Shown: piece by piece, positions 18,312 through 27,906 of the stretch
Layout of the letters: each line of letters opens with the position of its first letter
Numbering within the stretch: the first letter of the stretch is position 1
NCBI GenBank assembly: GCA_026692665.1
Contig: JAPLOF010000013.1
Location: 1 to 64,000, forward strand
Length of the DNA stretch: 64,000 nt
From: Planctomycetota bacterium
GTDB lineage: Bacteria > Planctomycetota > UBA1135 > GCA-002686595
Direction: 5' to 3'
The notes under the pieces: model-generated
Told to the model about the DNA's origin: nothing
Database searches by the model: none
What the model saw: only the letters and a program-made list of their open reading frames with translations
Translations under genes and position numbers: made by a program

Positions 18312-19067
18312 ATGTCCACGCAACGTTTTCAGGGCAAGATCGCATTCGTCACCGGGGGCAACAGCGGCATCGGCCTCGCCGCCGCCCAGGGATTCGCCAA
18401 GGAGGGCGCGCGCGTCGCGATCGCCGGTCGCGACCTCGAGACCCTGAAGCAGGCCAAGGCGAGCCTCGGCGCCAACGCGATCGCCGTGCAGGCCGACGTG
18501 TCCAAGCTCGCCGACATCGACCGCGCCATCGCGCAGGTGAAGAAGGACGCCGGTCGGATCGACGCGCTGTTCGTGAATGCCGGTGTCGCGCATTTCGCCC
18601 CCATCGAGGCGAGCGACGAGGCCTTCTTCGACAACCAGTTCACGACGAACGTGAAGGGCGCCTACTTCACCATCCAGAAGGCCCTGCCGCTGATGCCCAA
18701 GGGCTCGGCGATCGTGATCAACGCATCGTCGGTCGTGAACATGGGGATGCCCAACTCGTCCGTGTACACCGCCACGAAGGCCGCGATCGCTTCCTTGGCC
18801 CGATCGCTGGCGCAGGAACTCGCACCGCGCGGCATCCGCCTGAACATCGTGAACCCCGGTCCGATCGAGACCCCCATCTTCGGGCGCATGGGCCTGCCGG
18901 CGGAGACCACGCAGGCGATGGCGGGGCAGATCCTGTCCCAGGTGCCGTTGCAACGCTTCGGCTCGCCCGAGGACGTGGCTCGCGCGGTCCTGTTCCTGTC
19001 CTCGGACGAGGCGGCCTACATCCACGGCGCGTCCCTCGGGGTCGACGGCGGCATGTCGAGCCTCTGA
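18312..19067 (+). CDS. Short-chain dehydrogenase/reductase (SDR)
   Basis: 251 aa, typical for a classical SDR. The Rossmann motif is TGGNSGIG (about residues 15-22), followed by NAG, the catalytic Ser in NASSVV, and YTATK with the active Tyr and Lys; the end is GASLGVDGGMSSL. It probably reduces a carbonyl with NAD(P)H; Arg after the second strand (AGRDLE) favours NADPH. The ATG at 18312 has an AGGAA Shine-Dalgarno 9 bases upstream. The longer open frame overlaps the Rrf2 gene and was rejected. Context suggests it is an Rrf2-controlled detoxifying reductase. Confidence 0.94.
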   Translation: MSTQRFQGKIAFVTGGNSGIGLAAAQGFAKEGARVAIAGRDLETLKQAKASLGANAIAVQADVSKLADIDRAIAQVKKDAGRIDALFVNAGVAHFAPIEASDEAFFDNQFTTNVKGAYFTIQKALPLMPKGSAIVINASSVVNMGMPNSSVYTATKAAIASLARSLAQELAPRGIRLNIVNPGPIETPIFGRMGLPAETTQAMAGQILSQVPLQRFGSPEDVARAVLFLSSDEAAYIHGASLGVDGGMSSL

Positions 19068-19192
19068 ATCCGGGTTGCGCGCGGGGGGCCGCGGTCGACC
19101 GCAGCCGGTCCGCGAAGTCGGCTGATAGACTCGGGCCCCCCGCGCTCCGGAATCCACCGGGCGCGCGTTCCACCGGAAGACGAGTTCTCTCG

Positions 19193-20482
19193 ATGACGCC
19201 CCCGCCCCTCGACCGCCGAGCCTTCGTCGTCGCCTCCGCCGCGACCGCCGCCTCCGCCATCCTCAGCTCCAACGTCGCGGCACAGAACGCCGCGTCGGGG
19301 AAGCGGAACGCGAAGATCCGCGTGGGGCTCGTCGGCTGCGGCGGGCGCGGCACGGGCGCGGCGGGAGACGCGCTGAACGCCGACCCCGACGTGGAGCTGG
19401 TGGCCGTCGGCGACGTGCTGGCCGGCCGGATCGACACCGCCTGCGCGCACTTCACGGAGAAGTTCCCCGGGCGGGCGGACGTCCCGAAGGACAAGCGCTT
19501 CGTCGGCTTCGACGCGCTCGAGAAGGTCCTGGCCTCGGGTCTCGATGCCGTGCTGCTCGCCACGCCGCCGGTGTTCCGCCCCGCGCAGATCGAGGCGTCG
19601 GTGAACGCCGGCGTCCACATCTTCGCCGAGAAGCCCTTCGCGGTGGACGCGCCGGGCGTGCGCTCGGTGATCGCGTCGGCCAAGAAGGCGCGCGAGAAGA
19701 ACCTGTCCCTGATGTCGGGCTTCTGCTGGCGCTCCAGCCTGCCCGAGCGCGCGATCTACCAACGCATCCACGAAGGAGGCATCGGCAAGATCCGCACGGT
19801 CTACGCGACCTACAACGGCAGCCCGAACGCGTTCGTCGAGCGCAAGCCGAACATGACCGACATGGAGTGGCAAATCCTCAACTGGTACCACTACCTGTGG
19901 CTGGGCGGCGACCACATCGTCGAGCAGGCCTGCCACTCGGTCGACAAGATCAACTGGGCCATGAACAACGAGCCGCCCGCCCTGTGCTGGGCCGTCGGCG
20001 GCCGCGCGCAGCGTTCGGACAAGCACCCGGGCAACATCTACGACCACTTCGGCGTGACGTACGAGTGGGAGGACGGCCGCCGCGCGTTCCTGCAGGCGCG
20101 CCAGTGGGAGAACTGCCCCACGGACAACACGGACTACGTCTACGGCGAGAACGGCATCGCGTTCATCAACGGCTGGGGCCCGCACCACGCGATCGAGGGC
20201 CAGGTGCCGTGGGTCTACGAGGGCCCGACGACGAACATGTACGTCGAGGAGCACAAGGACTTCTTCGCCGGGATCCGCAACGGCAAGCACCGCTTCGACG
20301 CGGATTGGGCCACGAACAGCACGCTGATGGCGATCATGGGTCGCATGGCGGCCTACACCGGCCAGTCGATCACGTGGGAGCAGGCCCTGAACTCGGCGGA
20401 GCGTCAGGGTCCCACGACCTACGCCCTGGGACCGGTCGAGACCACACCGGTGCCGCGTCCCGGCCATACGAAGTTCACCTGA
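19193..20482 (+). CDS. Tat-exported Gfo/Idh/MocA-family oxidoreductase
   Basis: 429 aa from ATG 19193. It has a twin-arginine type signal (DRRAFVVASAATAASAIL, then NVAAQNA), so it is exported folded, which is common for planctomycete members. The Rossmann motif is VGLVGCGGRGTGAA, followed by the family's EKPFAVD motif and an H-rich middle region (HIVEQACHSVDKINW). It probably oxidises or reduces a sugar or inositol derivative with a tightly bound NAD(P). It stands alone between the SDR gene and the acyl-CoA dehydrogenase operon. Confidence 0.92.
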   Translation: MTPPPLDRRAFVVASAATAASAILSSNVAAQNAASGKRNAKIRVGLVGCGGRGTGAAGDALNADPDVELVAVGDVLAGRIDTACAHFTEKFPGRADVPKDKRFVGFDALEKVLASGLDAVLLATPPVFRPAQIEASVNAGVHIFAEKPFAVDAPGVRSVIASAKKAREKNLSLMSGFCWRSSLPERAIYQRIHEGGIGKIRTVYATYNGSPNAFVERKPNMTDMEWQILNWYHYLWLGGDHIVEQACHSVDKINWAMNNEPPALCWAVGGRAQRSDKHPGNIYDHFGVTYEWEDGRRAFLQARQWENCPTDNTDYVYGENGIAFINGWGPHHAIEGQVPWVYEGPTTNMYVEEHKDFFAGIRNGKHRFDADWATNSTLMAIMGRMAAYTGQSITWEQALNSAERQGPTTYALGPVETTPVPRPGHTKFT

Positions 20483-20677
20483 GAATCCGCGGCGCCTCCG
20501 CACATCCCGTCCGGCGTGCACGCGTCCGAGGACGATCCCATGCCCAACCAGCACCACTTGCACCCCTGAACCCCGTCAGCGCTCGACGTGCTCGAGCGAT
20601 CCACCCCGGCGCCCTAGCGACGGTCCCGTGCGGCGATTCCGCGTGGGGACGGCGCACCGCCGCCCCACGAGATCCGC

Positions 20678-21796
20678 ATGAAGTTCGATCACCTCGCATC
20701 CCTCGAGCAAGTCGCTTCCGTCGCCCGTGAACACGCGGCGCGCGTCGATGCGGAAGGCTCGTTCCCCACGGAAGTCGTCGCCGCCGCGCGCCAGCATGGC
20801 CTGCTCGCTCTGCTCTCCGCCAAGGATGTCGGCGGGCACGGCTTGGGCTTGCGGCAGGCCGCCGAGGTCGTGGAACGCATCGCGCGCGAATGCGGCTCGA
20901 GTGCCATGGTGATGACGATGCACTACTCGGGCACGGCGGTGCTCGAAGCCCACGGTTCGCGGGACGTGCGCCAGGCCATCGCGCGCGGCGAGCACCTCTC
21001 GACGCTGGCCTTCAGCGAGAACGGCTCGCGCTCGCACTTCTGGGCCCCGCTGAGCAGCGCGCGCGCGGATGGATCGCACGTGAAGCTCGATGCGAAGAAG
21101 AGCTGGATCACGTCCGCGCACGCGGCGGATGCCTACGTGTGGTCGAGCAAGCCCGTTCAGGGGGACGGACCGAGCACGCTGTGGCTCGTGCCGCGCTCCG
21201 CGGCGGGACTCCACATCGCCGGGCGCTTCGACGGCTTGGGTTTGCGCGGCAACGATTCCGCGCCGGTCGACGCCGTGGGTGTGAGTATCCCGGCGGCGAA
21301 CCGGCTCGGCGAGGACGGTGGTGGATTCGGCATCATGATGCAGACCGTCCTGCCCACCTTCTGCGTGCTGATCTCCGCCGGCTCGGTCGGGATGACCGAG
21401 GCCGCGGTGCAGAAGACGGCTGAGCACGCTTCCGGAACGAAGTATGCGCACCTCGGCTCCGCGCTCGCCGACCTGCCGACGATCCGCGCCTACGTCGCCC
21501 GCATGCGCATCCAGGCCGACATGGCGCGCTGCCTCTGGCTCGACACGATCTCGGCCATCGAATCCGGCCGACCGGATACCATGCTGCGCGTGCTGGAGGT
21601 CAAAGCCGCGACCGCCGATACCGCCAGCGAAGTGCTCGACACCGCCATGCGCGTCTGTGGCGGGCTCGCCTTCAGGAAGGACGTGGGCGTCGAGCGCCGT
21701 TTCCGCGACACGCGCGCGGCGCTGATCATGGCGCCTACCAGCGACCAGCTGTACGACTTCATCGGCAAGGCAGCCTGCGGGTTGCCGCTGTTCTAG
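20678..21796 (+). CDS. Acyl-CoA dehydrogenase-like flavoprotein
   Basis: 372 aa, slightly short for the family. It has the N-terminal helical domain (VERIARECGSSAMVMTMHYSG), the middle beta domain (LAFSENGSRSHFWAP, KKSWITSAHAADAYVWSS) and the C-terminal helical domain ending with MRVCGGLAFRKDVGVERRFRDTRAALIMAPTSD, all as in acyl-CoA dehydrogenases. FAD-linked. Members of this size in sulfur- or N-linked operons often act as monooxygenases (SfnB/DszC type) rather than on acyl-CoA. It is first in a tight operon: 10 bases to the PhnD-like gene, which overlaps the diiron gene by 4 bases. The substrate is unknown. Confidence 0.88.
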   Translation: MKFDHLASLEQVASVAREHAARVDAEGSFPTEVVAAARQHGLLALLSAKDVGGHGLGLRQAAEVVERIARECGSSAMVMTMHYSGTAVLEAHGSRDVRQAIARGEHLSTLAFSENGSRSHFWAPLSSARADGSHVKLDAKKSWITSAHAADAYVWSSKPVQGDGPSTLWLVPRSAAGLHIAGRFDGLGLRGNDSAPVDAVGVSIPAANRLGEDGGGFGIMMQTVLPTFCVLISAGSVGMTEAAVQKTAEHASGTKYAHLGSALADLPTIRAYVARMRIQADMARCLWLDTISAIESGRPDTMLRVLEVKAATADTASEVLDTAMRVCGGLAFRKDVGVERRFRDTRAALIMAPTSDQLYDFIGKAACGLPLF

Positions 21797-21806
21797 GGCG
21801 ACCACC

Positions 21807-22655
21807 ATGAGTTCCACGCTCGTACTGGGCGCCGTGGCCTACGACGCCAAGGTCGTCCCGATCTGGGACGGCTTCCAGCGCTGGTTCGCAGCGCGCGGCC
21901 TGGACTTCGATTACGTGCTCTACTCGAACTACGAGCGGCAGGTCGAGCAGCACTTCGCGGGCGCGTTCGACGTGGCCTGGAACTCGCCGCTGGCCTGGAT
22001 CCAGGCCGATCGGGTCGCACGCGCGCGGGGGCGCAGGGCGCGCGCGATCGCCATGCGCGACACGGACTGCGGGCTGACGTCGCTGATCGTGGTGCGCGCG
22101 GACTCGCCGGTGCGGACGCTGACCGATTTGCGCGGCAAGACCGTCGGCGTGGGCGCGGCCGATTCGCCGCAGGCCACGCTGATTCCGCTCCTGCATCTCG
22201 CGGAGGCCGGCGTCGAACCCGGGCGCGATTGCGAAGTGCGGCGCTTCGATGTGCTGCTCGGCAAGCACGGTGACCACGTCGGCGGCGAGCGCGACGCGGC
22301 ACGCGCGCTGATCGCGGGCGAGGTCGATGCGGCCTGCATGATCGACGGCAACCACCTCGTGTTCTCGGCCGAGGGCACGCTCCCGCGCGGTGCGACGCGC
22401 GTGCTGGCGCAGACCGGGACTTTCGACCACTGCAACTTCACCGTGCTGGACGGGGCTTCGGAGCCGCTCATCGCCCGCTTCCGCGAACTCCTGTTCTCGA
22501 TGCGCTACGACGATCCGGAAACGCGGCCCCTGATGGACCTCGAAGGCCTGAAGGCCTGGAAGGACGGTCGCACCTCCGGCTATGCGCTGCTGGAGCGCGC
22601 CTGCGAGCGGTTCCGGTACTTGGACGAGTTCCTGCGCCGGATGCGGGCTGCATGA
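21807..22655 (+). CDS. PhnD/SsuA-like substrate-binding protein without signal peptide
   Basis: 282 aa. Fold markers of phosphate/phosphonate-type periplasmic binding proteins: LVLGAVAYDAKVVP start, AFDVAWNSPLAWI, LIVVRADSPVRTLTDLRGKTVGVG, then EVDAACMIDG and LVF. The protein begins directly at the first beta strand, with no signal peptide or lipobox, so it is probably cytoplasmic. No permease or ATPase gene lies nearby. It sits between an acyl-CoA dehydrogenase-like and a diiron-protein gene, so it may carry or sense the substrate of those enzymes (inference). Confidence 0.85.
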   Translation: MSSTLVLGAVAYDAKVVPIWDGFQRWFAARGLDFDYVLYSNYERQVEQHFAGAFDVAWNSPLAWIQADRVARARGRRARAIAMRDTDCGLTSLIVVRADSPVRTLTDLRGKTVGVGAADSPQATLIPLLHLAEAGVEPGRDCEVRRFDVLLGKHGDHVGGERDAARALIAGEVDAACMIDGNHLVFSAEGTLPRGATRVLAQTGTFDHCNFTVLDGASEPLIARFRELLFSMRYDDPETRPLMDLEGLKAWKDGRTSGYALLERACERFRYLDEFLRRMRAA

Positions 22656-23875
22656 ACGACGGGACCGCCTGCGTCCGCGTCGACCTGGTGGCGCTCGGTC
22701 TCGACCGCGGCGGACACCTGCTGGTCGAGAGAGCGCTCGCGCGCGTCCCCGTCGGCGGACGTGTCGACGTGCACGGCTCGCATCCCGAACTCGCGATCCA
22801 CCTGCGCGCGTGGGCGCGAGCGCGCGGACACGAGTTCCAGGCGGCCGCGCCGGGAGAAGCCGCGCACTGCGCGGGTCGACTGCAGCGCGGCTCCGCGGAC
22901 CTCGATCGCTGGCAGGATGCCGAGCGCTCCGGCGAGGCGCGCGTCGACGAGACCCATCCGCCGAGCGCGCACCCGGCACGGCGCTGGGGCCTGGCGGCGC
23001 GCGGCGCGTTGGTCGAATCGAGCGCACCGGAGTTCCGGTTCCGGCTCGACGACCGCGACGAGGTCTGGGCCGGCGAGGCCGCCGCGCTCTACCGCCAGGC
23101 CCTCGCTTCGCAGTGGGACCCCGAGACCGCGATCCCGTGGAAGGACAGCGCCACCGCGTCGGACGAGTTGGAGGACGCGCTGGTCCAGGTGCTCACGTAC
23201 CTGATCGAGAACGAGACCGCGGCCCTGGTGATCCCGGCGCGCTTCGCCAGCGAGGTGCACCCGCACTTCCGCGAGGTTCAGCAGTTGCTCGCCATCCAGG
23301 CCGCGGACGAAGCACGGCACATCGAGGTGTTCACGCGCCGCGCGCTCGTGCGCCGGACGCAGCTCGGCACGTCGAGCGCGGGTGGCCAGGCCTCGCTCAA
23401 GACGCTCGTCGACGAACCGGACTTCGCGACCGCATCGCTGCTCCTGAGCGTGCTGGGCGAGGGTTCGTTCGTGAACCTCCTGTGGTTCCTGCACGAGCAC
23501 GCGCCCGACGCCTGCACGGCGACGCTCATGCGGCTCGTGGCTCAGGACGAAGCCCGCCACGTGGCCTTCGGGGTCGCGCACCTCGCGCGCCACGCGCGGC
23601 TCGATCCGACGCTGGCTGGGCGCATGGCGGCAGCCATCGAACGTCGGCACGACGCTCTGCGCGACACGGCCGGCCTGAACGAGCAGGTGTTCGACGCGCT
23701 GATCGTTCTCGCGGCGGGTGCGCTGGATCCGGCGCGTGTGGAGGCCGGTTTCGAGCTCGTCCAGGCGCTGGGACTCCAGATGCGCGCGGGACGGCGCAAC
23801 CGACTGAAACTCCTGGGATTCGACGCCGAGCGCGCCGACGTGCTCAGCGCGCTGCACACGCGCAACTTCATGTGA
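22652..23875 (+). CDS. TusA-like domain fused to a ferritin-like diiron protein
   Basis: 407 aa. Residues about 8-65 resemble a TusA/SirA-type small domain (VDLVALGLDRGGHLLVERALARVPVG) but without the usual CPxP cysteine. Residues about 165-400 form a ferritin-like helical bundle with two iron-ligand sets: Glu188 and E220xxH223 (DEARHIEVF), then Glu270 and E300xxH303 (DEARHVAFG), the pattern of R2-like or AurF-like diiron oxygenases. It overlaps the PhnD-like gene by 4 bases. The operon suggests an oxygen-dependent diiron enzyme working with a flavoprotein and a small-molecule carrier. Substrate unknown. Confidence 0.85.
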   Translation: MNDGTACVRVDLVALGLDRGGHLLVERALARVPVGGRVDVHGSHPELAIHLRAWARARGHEFQAAAPGEAAHCAGRLQRGSADLDRWQDAERSGEARVDETHPPSAHPARRWGLAARGALVESSAPEFRFRLDDRDEVWAGEAAALYRQALASQWDPETAIPWKDSATASDELEDALVQVLTYLIENETAALVIPARFASEVHPHFREVQQLLAIQAADEARHIEVFTRRALVRRTQLGTSSAGGQASLKTLVDEPDFATASLLLSVLGEGSFVNLLWFLHEHAPDACTATLMRLVAQDEARHVAFGVAHLARHARLDPTLAGRMAAAIERRHDALRDTAGLNEQVFDALIVLAAGALDPARVEAGFELVQALGLQMRAGRRNRLKLLGFDAERADVLSALHTRNFM

Positions 23876-23897
23876 CGACGCGGCCTGGCTCCCTTTC

Positions 23898-26537
23898 TCA
23901 GGGCCCGTAGGTGATGTACAGGTGGTTCGAGCGCGCCTGCCCCCCCAGCGCGTCCGCGTCCTCGACGAAGGCCGTGTAGCACTTCGTGCGGCCGGCCGAG
24001 TATCCCGGGACCGTGTAGTCGAGGCTCCACGATCCGCTGCCCGCCTCGCCACCCGCCACGCCGGAGGCCGTGAAGTGGATCTCCGAGAAAATGCGGTGTC
24101 GCGTCGCCGCGTGCATGCCGCCGAAGGTCGGCGGCGGATCCGACGGGTAGGACACGACGACGCGGCCGATCGCGCCAGGGCGCAGTCCGCGCAAACGCAG
24201 CTGCGCGGTTTCGCCGACGCGGAACGGACCTTCGGCGCCGAACAGCGGCACGATTCCGCCCTGCCCAGCCTGCCCGTCGAAGACCTGCAGGCGGCGGCCG
24301 GCATCGTCGCCCTGATGCGCCGTGTTGCGCACGAAACGATCGGACAGGAGGTCCAGATCGCCGTCTCCGTCCGGATCGCTCAGGGTGAAGCCGAGGGCCC
24401 CGGACTGGAACACCATCTGGGAGATGGGCGCCTGCCAGCCCAGGTTGTCCGAACGACGCAGGAGCACGAACACTCCGTTCGCCGCGTTCTTCACGGGACC
24501 GAAGACGAAGTCCTCGAGGCCGTCGCCGTTCATGTCACCGGCAACGGCGCTCAGTGCCGCGGACGAAGCCAGGTTCGGCAGGCCGAGGTCCAGGCGGACG
24601 AGATTGCCGAGCCCGTCGTTCTCGTAGAGGTACGAGCGGAGCAGCGAGGTGTAGGGCGCGGCCAGGTCGAGGTCTCCGTCGCCATCGAAGTCCGCGACGG
24701 CAAAACGGTCGCCGGCGGAGCGCGCGCTCGTGTTCGGGATCGCCACCCACGCGCCGAACGCGCCGCTGCCCAGCCCGGGCGACCAGCTCAGGGGGTACGG
24801 GTTCCCCGTGGTCCCGACGGTGTGCGCCAGGAGATCCGGTATCCCGTTTCCGTCCATGTCGGCGACGTGCGCCAGGCACTGGGCGGAGAACGTCTCGCGC
24901 CACGTGAACACGCCCGCGCCGTCGTTGCTCCACCACGCGCTCTTCTGCCCGTCCGCGAGCAGCGCCGAGCGCGTGCGCAACACGAGATCCTGATCTCCGT
25001 CGCCGTCCATGTCCTCGACCAGTGCATCGACCGCGCTCGTCGGAAAGTTCGCGAGCCCGGCCGGACCGCAAGCGAGACCGCCGCTGGCGAAGCGCCCCGA
25101 GCCCAGGTTGCGGACGAGCTCGAGCCCGGCCGCGCCCTGAAGGCGGCACAACAGGTCCAGGTCGCCGTCCCCGTCCCAGTCGCCCGGGATCGGATCGCCC
25201 TCGCGCACGGTGCCCGCGATCGACGGTGGCAGATCGAGCGGAACCAGCTCGGTCACCCCGTCGCCGCGGTTGCGGCGGACGCCCTGGAGCGTCGGCTCGA
25301 AGTCCAGGTCGCCGTCCGCGTCGAGGTCCACGACGGTGCGCGGATCCTGCGCACCGGCGCCGATGAGTGTGCTCGTCGGGCCGGAAATCGCGCCCTGCGC
25401 GTACAACACGCAGCGCCCGCCGACGAGGTCCAGGTCCCCGTCGTGGTCCAGGTCGACGGCCCCGGCGATCGCGAGCGAACCGACGCTCGGGATCGCGATC
25501 GCGGCGGCGAACGTGCCGCTCCCGTCGTTCAGCGCGATGCGGAACGAAGCGTTCGAGTTGTTGATCGAGCGCTCCGGCGATCCACCGCCGCCGCCGCAGC
25601 ACACGCCGTCGAGGTCGCCGTCGCCGTCCACGTCGGCGAGCATCCGCGCCGGTCCGCCGTCGCGCGAAGGTTCCTGGCTCCACGTACCCGGTCCGGTGCG
25701 GCGGACGACGCGATAGCGCGCCGCCCCCGTGTACAGGTTCACGGTGAAGGCGACGAGGTCCAGGTCGCCGTCGCCGTCCAGGTCGCCCGCGTCGAATCGA
25801 CGGCTCTCCTCGGGGCTGAAGCCCCAGGGCAGCGCGAAGTTGAACGCCCACGGCTGCAGTTGGCCGTTCACGACGGGGTGGACGCGCGTACCGGTCAGGA
25901 GGACGTCGAGCTCGTTGTCGCCCGTCAGTTCGGCCACGATCAGCTTGCCCTCCGCGGTGAAGCTCGATTGGACCAGGCTGCGCGCGACGAGGGCTCCGTT
26001 CGCGAAGTCGATCCCATAGATGCCGATCATCGCGCCGCCGGCGAGGACGATCTCGGGAAGGCCGTCGTGATCGAAGTCGGCGATCGCGACGCAGTTCGTG
26101 CTGCCCGCGAACGGACCCACCGGGTTCAGCGCGAGCGTCGGCGGCTGCGAGCCGTTCGAGAGGTAGACGCGCACGCGCCCGTTGGCCAGGATCACGAAGT
26201 CGTCGTCGCCGTCGCCGTCCAGGTCCCCCGTCGCGCAGACGTCGCTCGGGAAGCCGTCGTACACCGAGTTGCCGTACGGCACGTTCCAGGCCAGGGCCAG
26301 GTTGCCGGCCCCGTCGTTGATCCAGCCGTGCATCTCACCCTGGCCCGGGTGCGCGCCGTACTGGCTGTCCGTCCACCAGCCGAACGCGTCCATCCACCCG
26401 TCCCCGTTCAGGTCGAGCGTCTTGACGATCTGCTTGTACTCGTCGGCGACGACGAGCGGGGCGTCGAAGGGAGCGCGAACCTGAGCGGATCCAGTGGCGG
26501 CGGTGAGGGCCAGCGCGGCAAGCGTGTGGAAGCGCAT
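23898..26537 (-). CDS. Secreted VCBS/FG-GAP propeller protein without the CPCGN tail
   Basis: 879 aa from ATG 26537, with GGAG six bases upstream and a short signal peptide (MRFHTLAALALTAATGSAQ). About a dozen VCBS/FG-GAP units follow with the motif DLDGDGDLDL or DxDxDGxxD, as calcium-binding propeller blades. The last ~150 residues are different from the CPCGN tail: they contain a beta-rich segment ending SLDYTVPGYSAGRTKCYTAF and NHLYITYGP. Convergent with the diiron gene, 22 bases apart. Likely extracellular; function unknown. Confidence 0.9.
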   Translation of the reverse strand: MRFHTLAALALTAATGSAQVRAPFDAPLVVADEYKQIVKTLDLNGDGWMDAFGWWTDSQYGAHPGQGEMHGWINDGAGNLALAWNVPYGNSVYDGFPSDVCATGDLDGDGDDDFVILANGRVRVYLSNGSQPPTLALNPVGPFAGSTNCVAIADFDHDGLPEIVLAGGAMIGIYGIDFANGALVARSLVQSSFTAEGKLIVAELTGDNELDVLLTGTRVHPVVNGQLQPWAFNFALPWGFSPEESRRFDAGDLDGDGDLDLVAFTVNLYTGAARYRVVRRTGPGTWSQEPSRDGGPARMLADVDGDGDLDGVCCGGGGGSPERSINNSNASFRIALNDGSGTFAAAIAIPSVGSLAIAGAVDLDHDGDLDLVGGRCVLYAQGAISGPTSTLIGAGAQDPRTVVDLDADGDLDFEPTLQGVRRNRGDGVTELVPLDLPPSIAGTVREGDPIPGDWDGDGDLDLLCRLQGAAGLELVRNLGSGRFASGGLACGPAGLANFPTSAVDALVEDMDGDGDQDLVLRTRSALLADGQKSAWWSNDGAGVFTWRETFSAQCLAHVADMDGNGIPDLLAHTVGTTGNPYPLSWSPGLGSGAFGAWVAIPNTSARSAGDRFAVADFDGDGDLDLAAPYTSLLRSYLYENDGLGNLVRLDLGLPNLASSAALSAVAGDMNGDGLEDFVFGPVKNAANGVFVLLRRSDNLGWQAPISQMVFQSGALGFTLSDPDGDGDLDLLSDRFVRNTAHQGDDAGRRLQVFDGQAGQGGIVPLFGAEGPFRVGETAQLRLRGLRPGAIGRVVVSYPSDPPPTFGGMHAATRHRIFSEIHFTASGVAGGEAGSGSWSLDYTVPGYSAGRTKCYTAFVEDADALGGQARSNHLYITYGP

Positions 26538-26671
26538 GAGGATCTCCAGGAACCGTGCGGGGGGAACGAGGGGCCTCGTCCCGGCACGGCGCCGGCGTTG
26601 CAGGGATTCTCGAGACACTGACCAGCGTGAGCACCGGAGCCCACCGGTGCAACTGCGGGAGGTGCCGGGCC

Positions 26672-27877
26672 TCAGGCCGAGGCTCGGTCCGGCACCACGC
26701 CGGGAGCGGGGAGCACCGGGGGCGCTGGCCGCTTCGCCTTGCGCCGCGCGGCCCAGTCCTCCACCGGCCCGAAGACCCGCACGCACACCGCGAGCAGCGC
26801 CAGCGAGAGCGCGAACTCCACCAGGTACTCCAACCCGCTCCGCGGACGCACGATGCGCCCCGCGGCGTCGTTTGCGATCGGTCCCCACAGGAAGATCGTG
26901 TAGGCGCGCGCGTTGATCGCCTGGATCCAGCCGCGACAGCGTTCGCGTTCGAAGAGCTCCACCGCGAAAGGTCGTAGGCGCATCCACAGCACGACGAACC
27001 CGAGTCCGAGAGAGAGGAGCGCCAGCGGTTGGGCGTGGATCATCGCGTTCGGCGAGCGGTCGGCGTGGAAGAGCAGCGCGAAGATCGCGAGCATTCCCGC
27101 GATGCCGACGAGCAGGGAGCGCGGCGCGCGCTCGATGCGTCCGTCCGTGTACGCGAAGCCGAACTGGAACGCGGCGCCGAACAGCAGTGTGTTGCGCACG
27201 ACGCCCGGCACGTCGATGCGCGCGACCTCGATCGCCGCGCCGGCCGCGAGGAACGCCAAGGCGCCGGCGAACGGAACCCGGCGGTGAAGCGCCAGCGTCC
27301 AGGGCGCGCTGCCCAGCATCAGGATGAGCGACGACAGGAACCACAGGTGCCAGTCGAGATCGTCGTACGCGGCGCTCACCTGGGGACCGGCGAGCGGCAC
27401 GATCCAGAGGACGAGCGTCTTGAACGGGAACGCGTAGGCCGGGTCAGCGCGCCACACGAGGGCGCTGACGCCGCACAGCCCCAACATCACGGCGCCGAAT
27501 GCCCAGAACGGGACCAGCAGCCGACGCGCGCGCTCGCGCCAGAATCGGAAGCGCGTCTCGCGGTCTCCCTTCGCGAGTCCGGCGGCCGCGAGCGCCCCGC
27601 TCACGAAGAACATGAGCGGCATGCCCGGCATCAGGAACGAGAAGTTCGCCACGAGCGGGTGCTGAACGTGCTGCAAGAGGTGCAGCAGCACCACCCGCAC
27701 CACGGAGACGGCGCGCAGTCCGTCCAGGAAGGTGTCGCGAGCGCGGGCCACAGCGCGTTTTCGGCCGCAGACCCGGCCGAATCGGAGTGGAAAGGAATGC
27801 CCGGTTGCCGACGGAACCTGGTTTCGCGCGCGGACGCAACCCGTGACCCCGCTCGCGTGCGACGCTAGCCGTGGCAT
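26672..27877 (-). CDS. Acyltransferase 3 family membrane protein (OafA/YrhL type)
   Basis: About 401 aa with roughly ten membrane segments. Family landmarks: FLDGLRAVSVVRVVLLHLLQH at the first helix, FFVSGALAA, RERARRLLVPFWAF and a WHLWFLSSLIL helix. It transfers acyl groups to surface sugars or lipids across the membrane. The homology begins only at about residue 45, so the true start may be a GTG at 27751; ATG 27877 and GTG 27883 are in frame and have a better upstream AGG. The Asp-Gly-Leu-Arg motif has the expected Arg. It stands upstream of the propeller gene on the same strand with a 134-base gap. Confidence 0.85.
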   Translation of the reverse strand: MPRLASHASGVTGCVRARNQVPSATGHSFPLRFGRVCGRKRAVARARDTFLDGLRAVSVVRVVLLHLLQHVQHPLVANFSFLMPGMPLMFFVSGALAAAGLAKGDRETRFRFWRERARRLLVPFWAFGAVMLGLCGVSALVWRADPAYAFPFKTLVLWIVPLAGPQVSAAYDDLDWHLWFLSSLILMLGSAPWTLALHRRVPFAGALAFLAAGAAIEVARIDVPGVVRNTLLFGAAFQFGFAYTDGRIERAPRSLLVGIAGMLAIFALLFHADRSPNAMIHAQPLALLSLGLGFVVLWMRLRPFAVELFERERCRGWIQAINARAYTIFLWGPIANDAAGRIVRPRSGLEYLVEFALSLALLAVCVRVFGPVEDWAARRKAKRPAPPVLPAPGVVPDRASA

Positions 27878-27906
27878 GCCCACGACCTGCCCGCGGCTCC
27901 TCCCCC

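Noticed and set aside
23922-26621. 899-codon plus-strand open frame opposite the VCBS gene, and similar frames at 5353-7077 and 8298-10334
   Set aside because: Repetitive antisense of calcium-motif repeats; sense strand has signal peptide, ribosome site and clear repeats.
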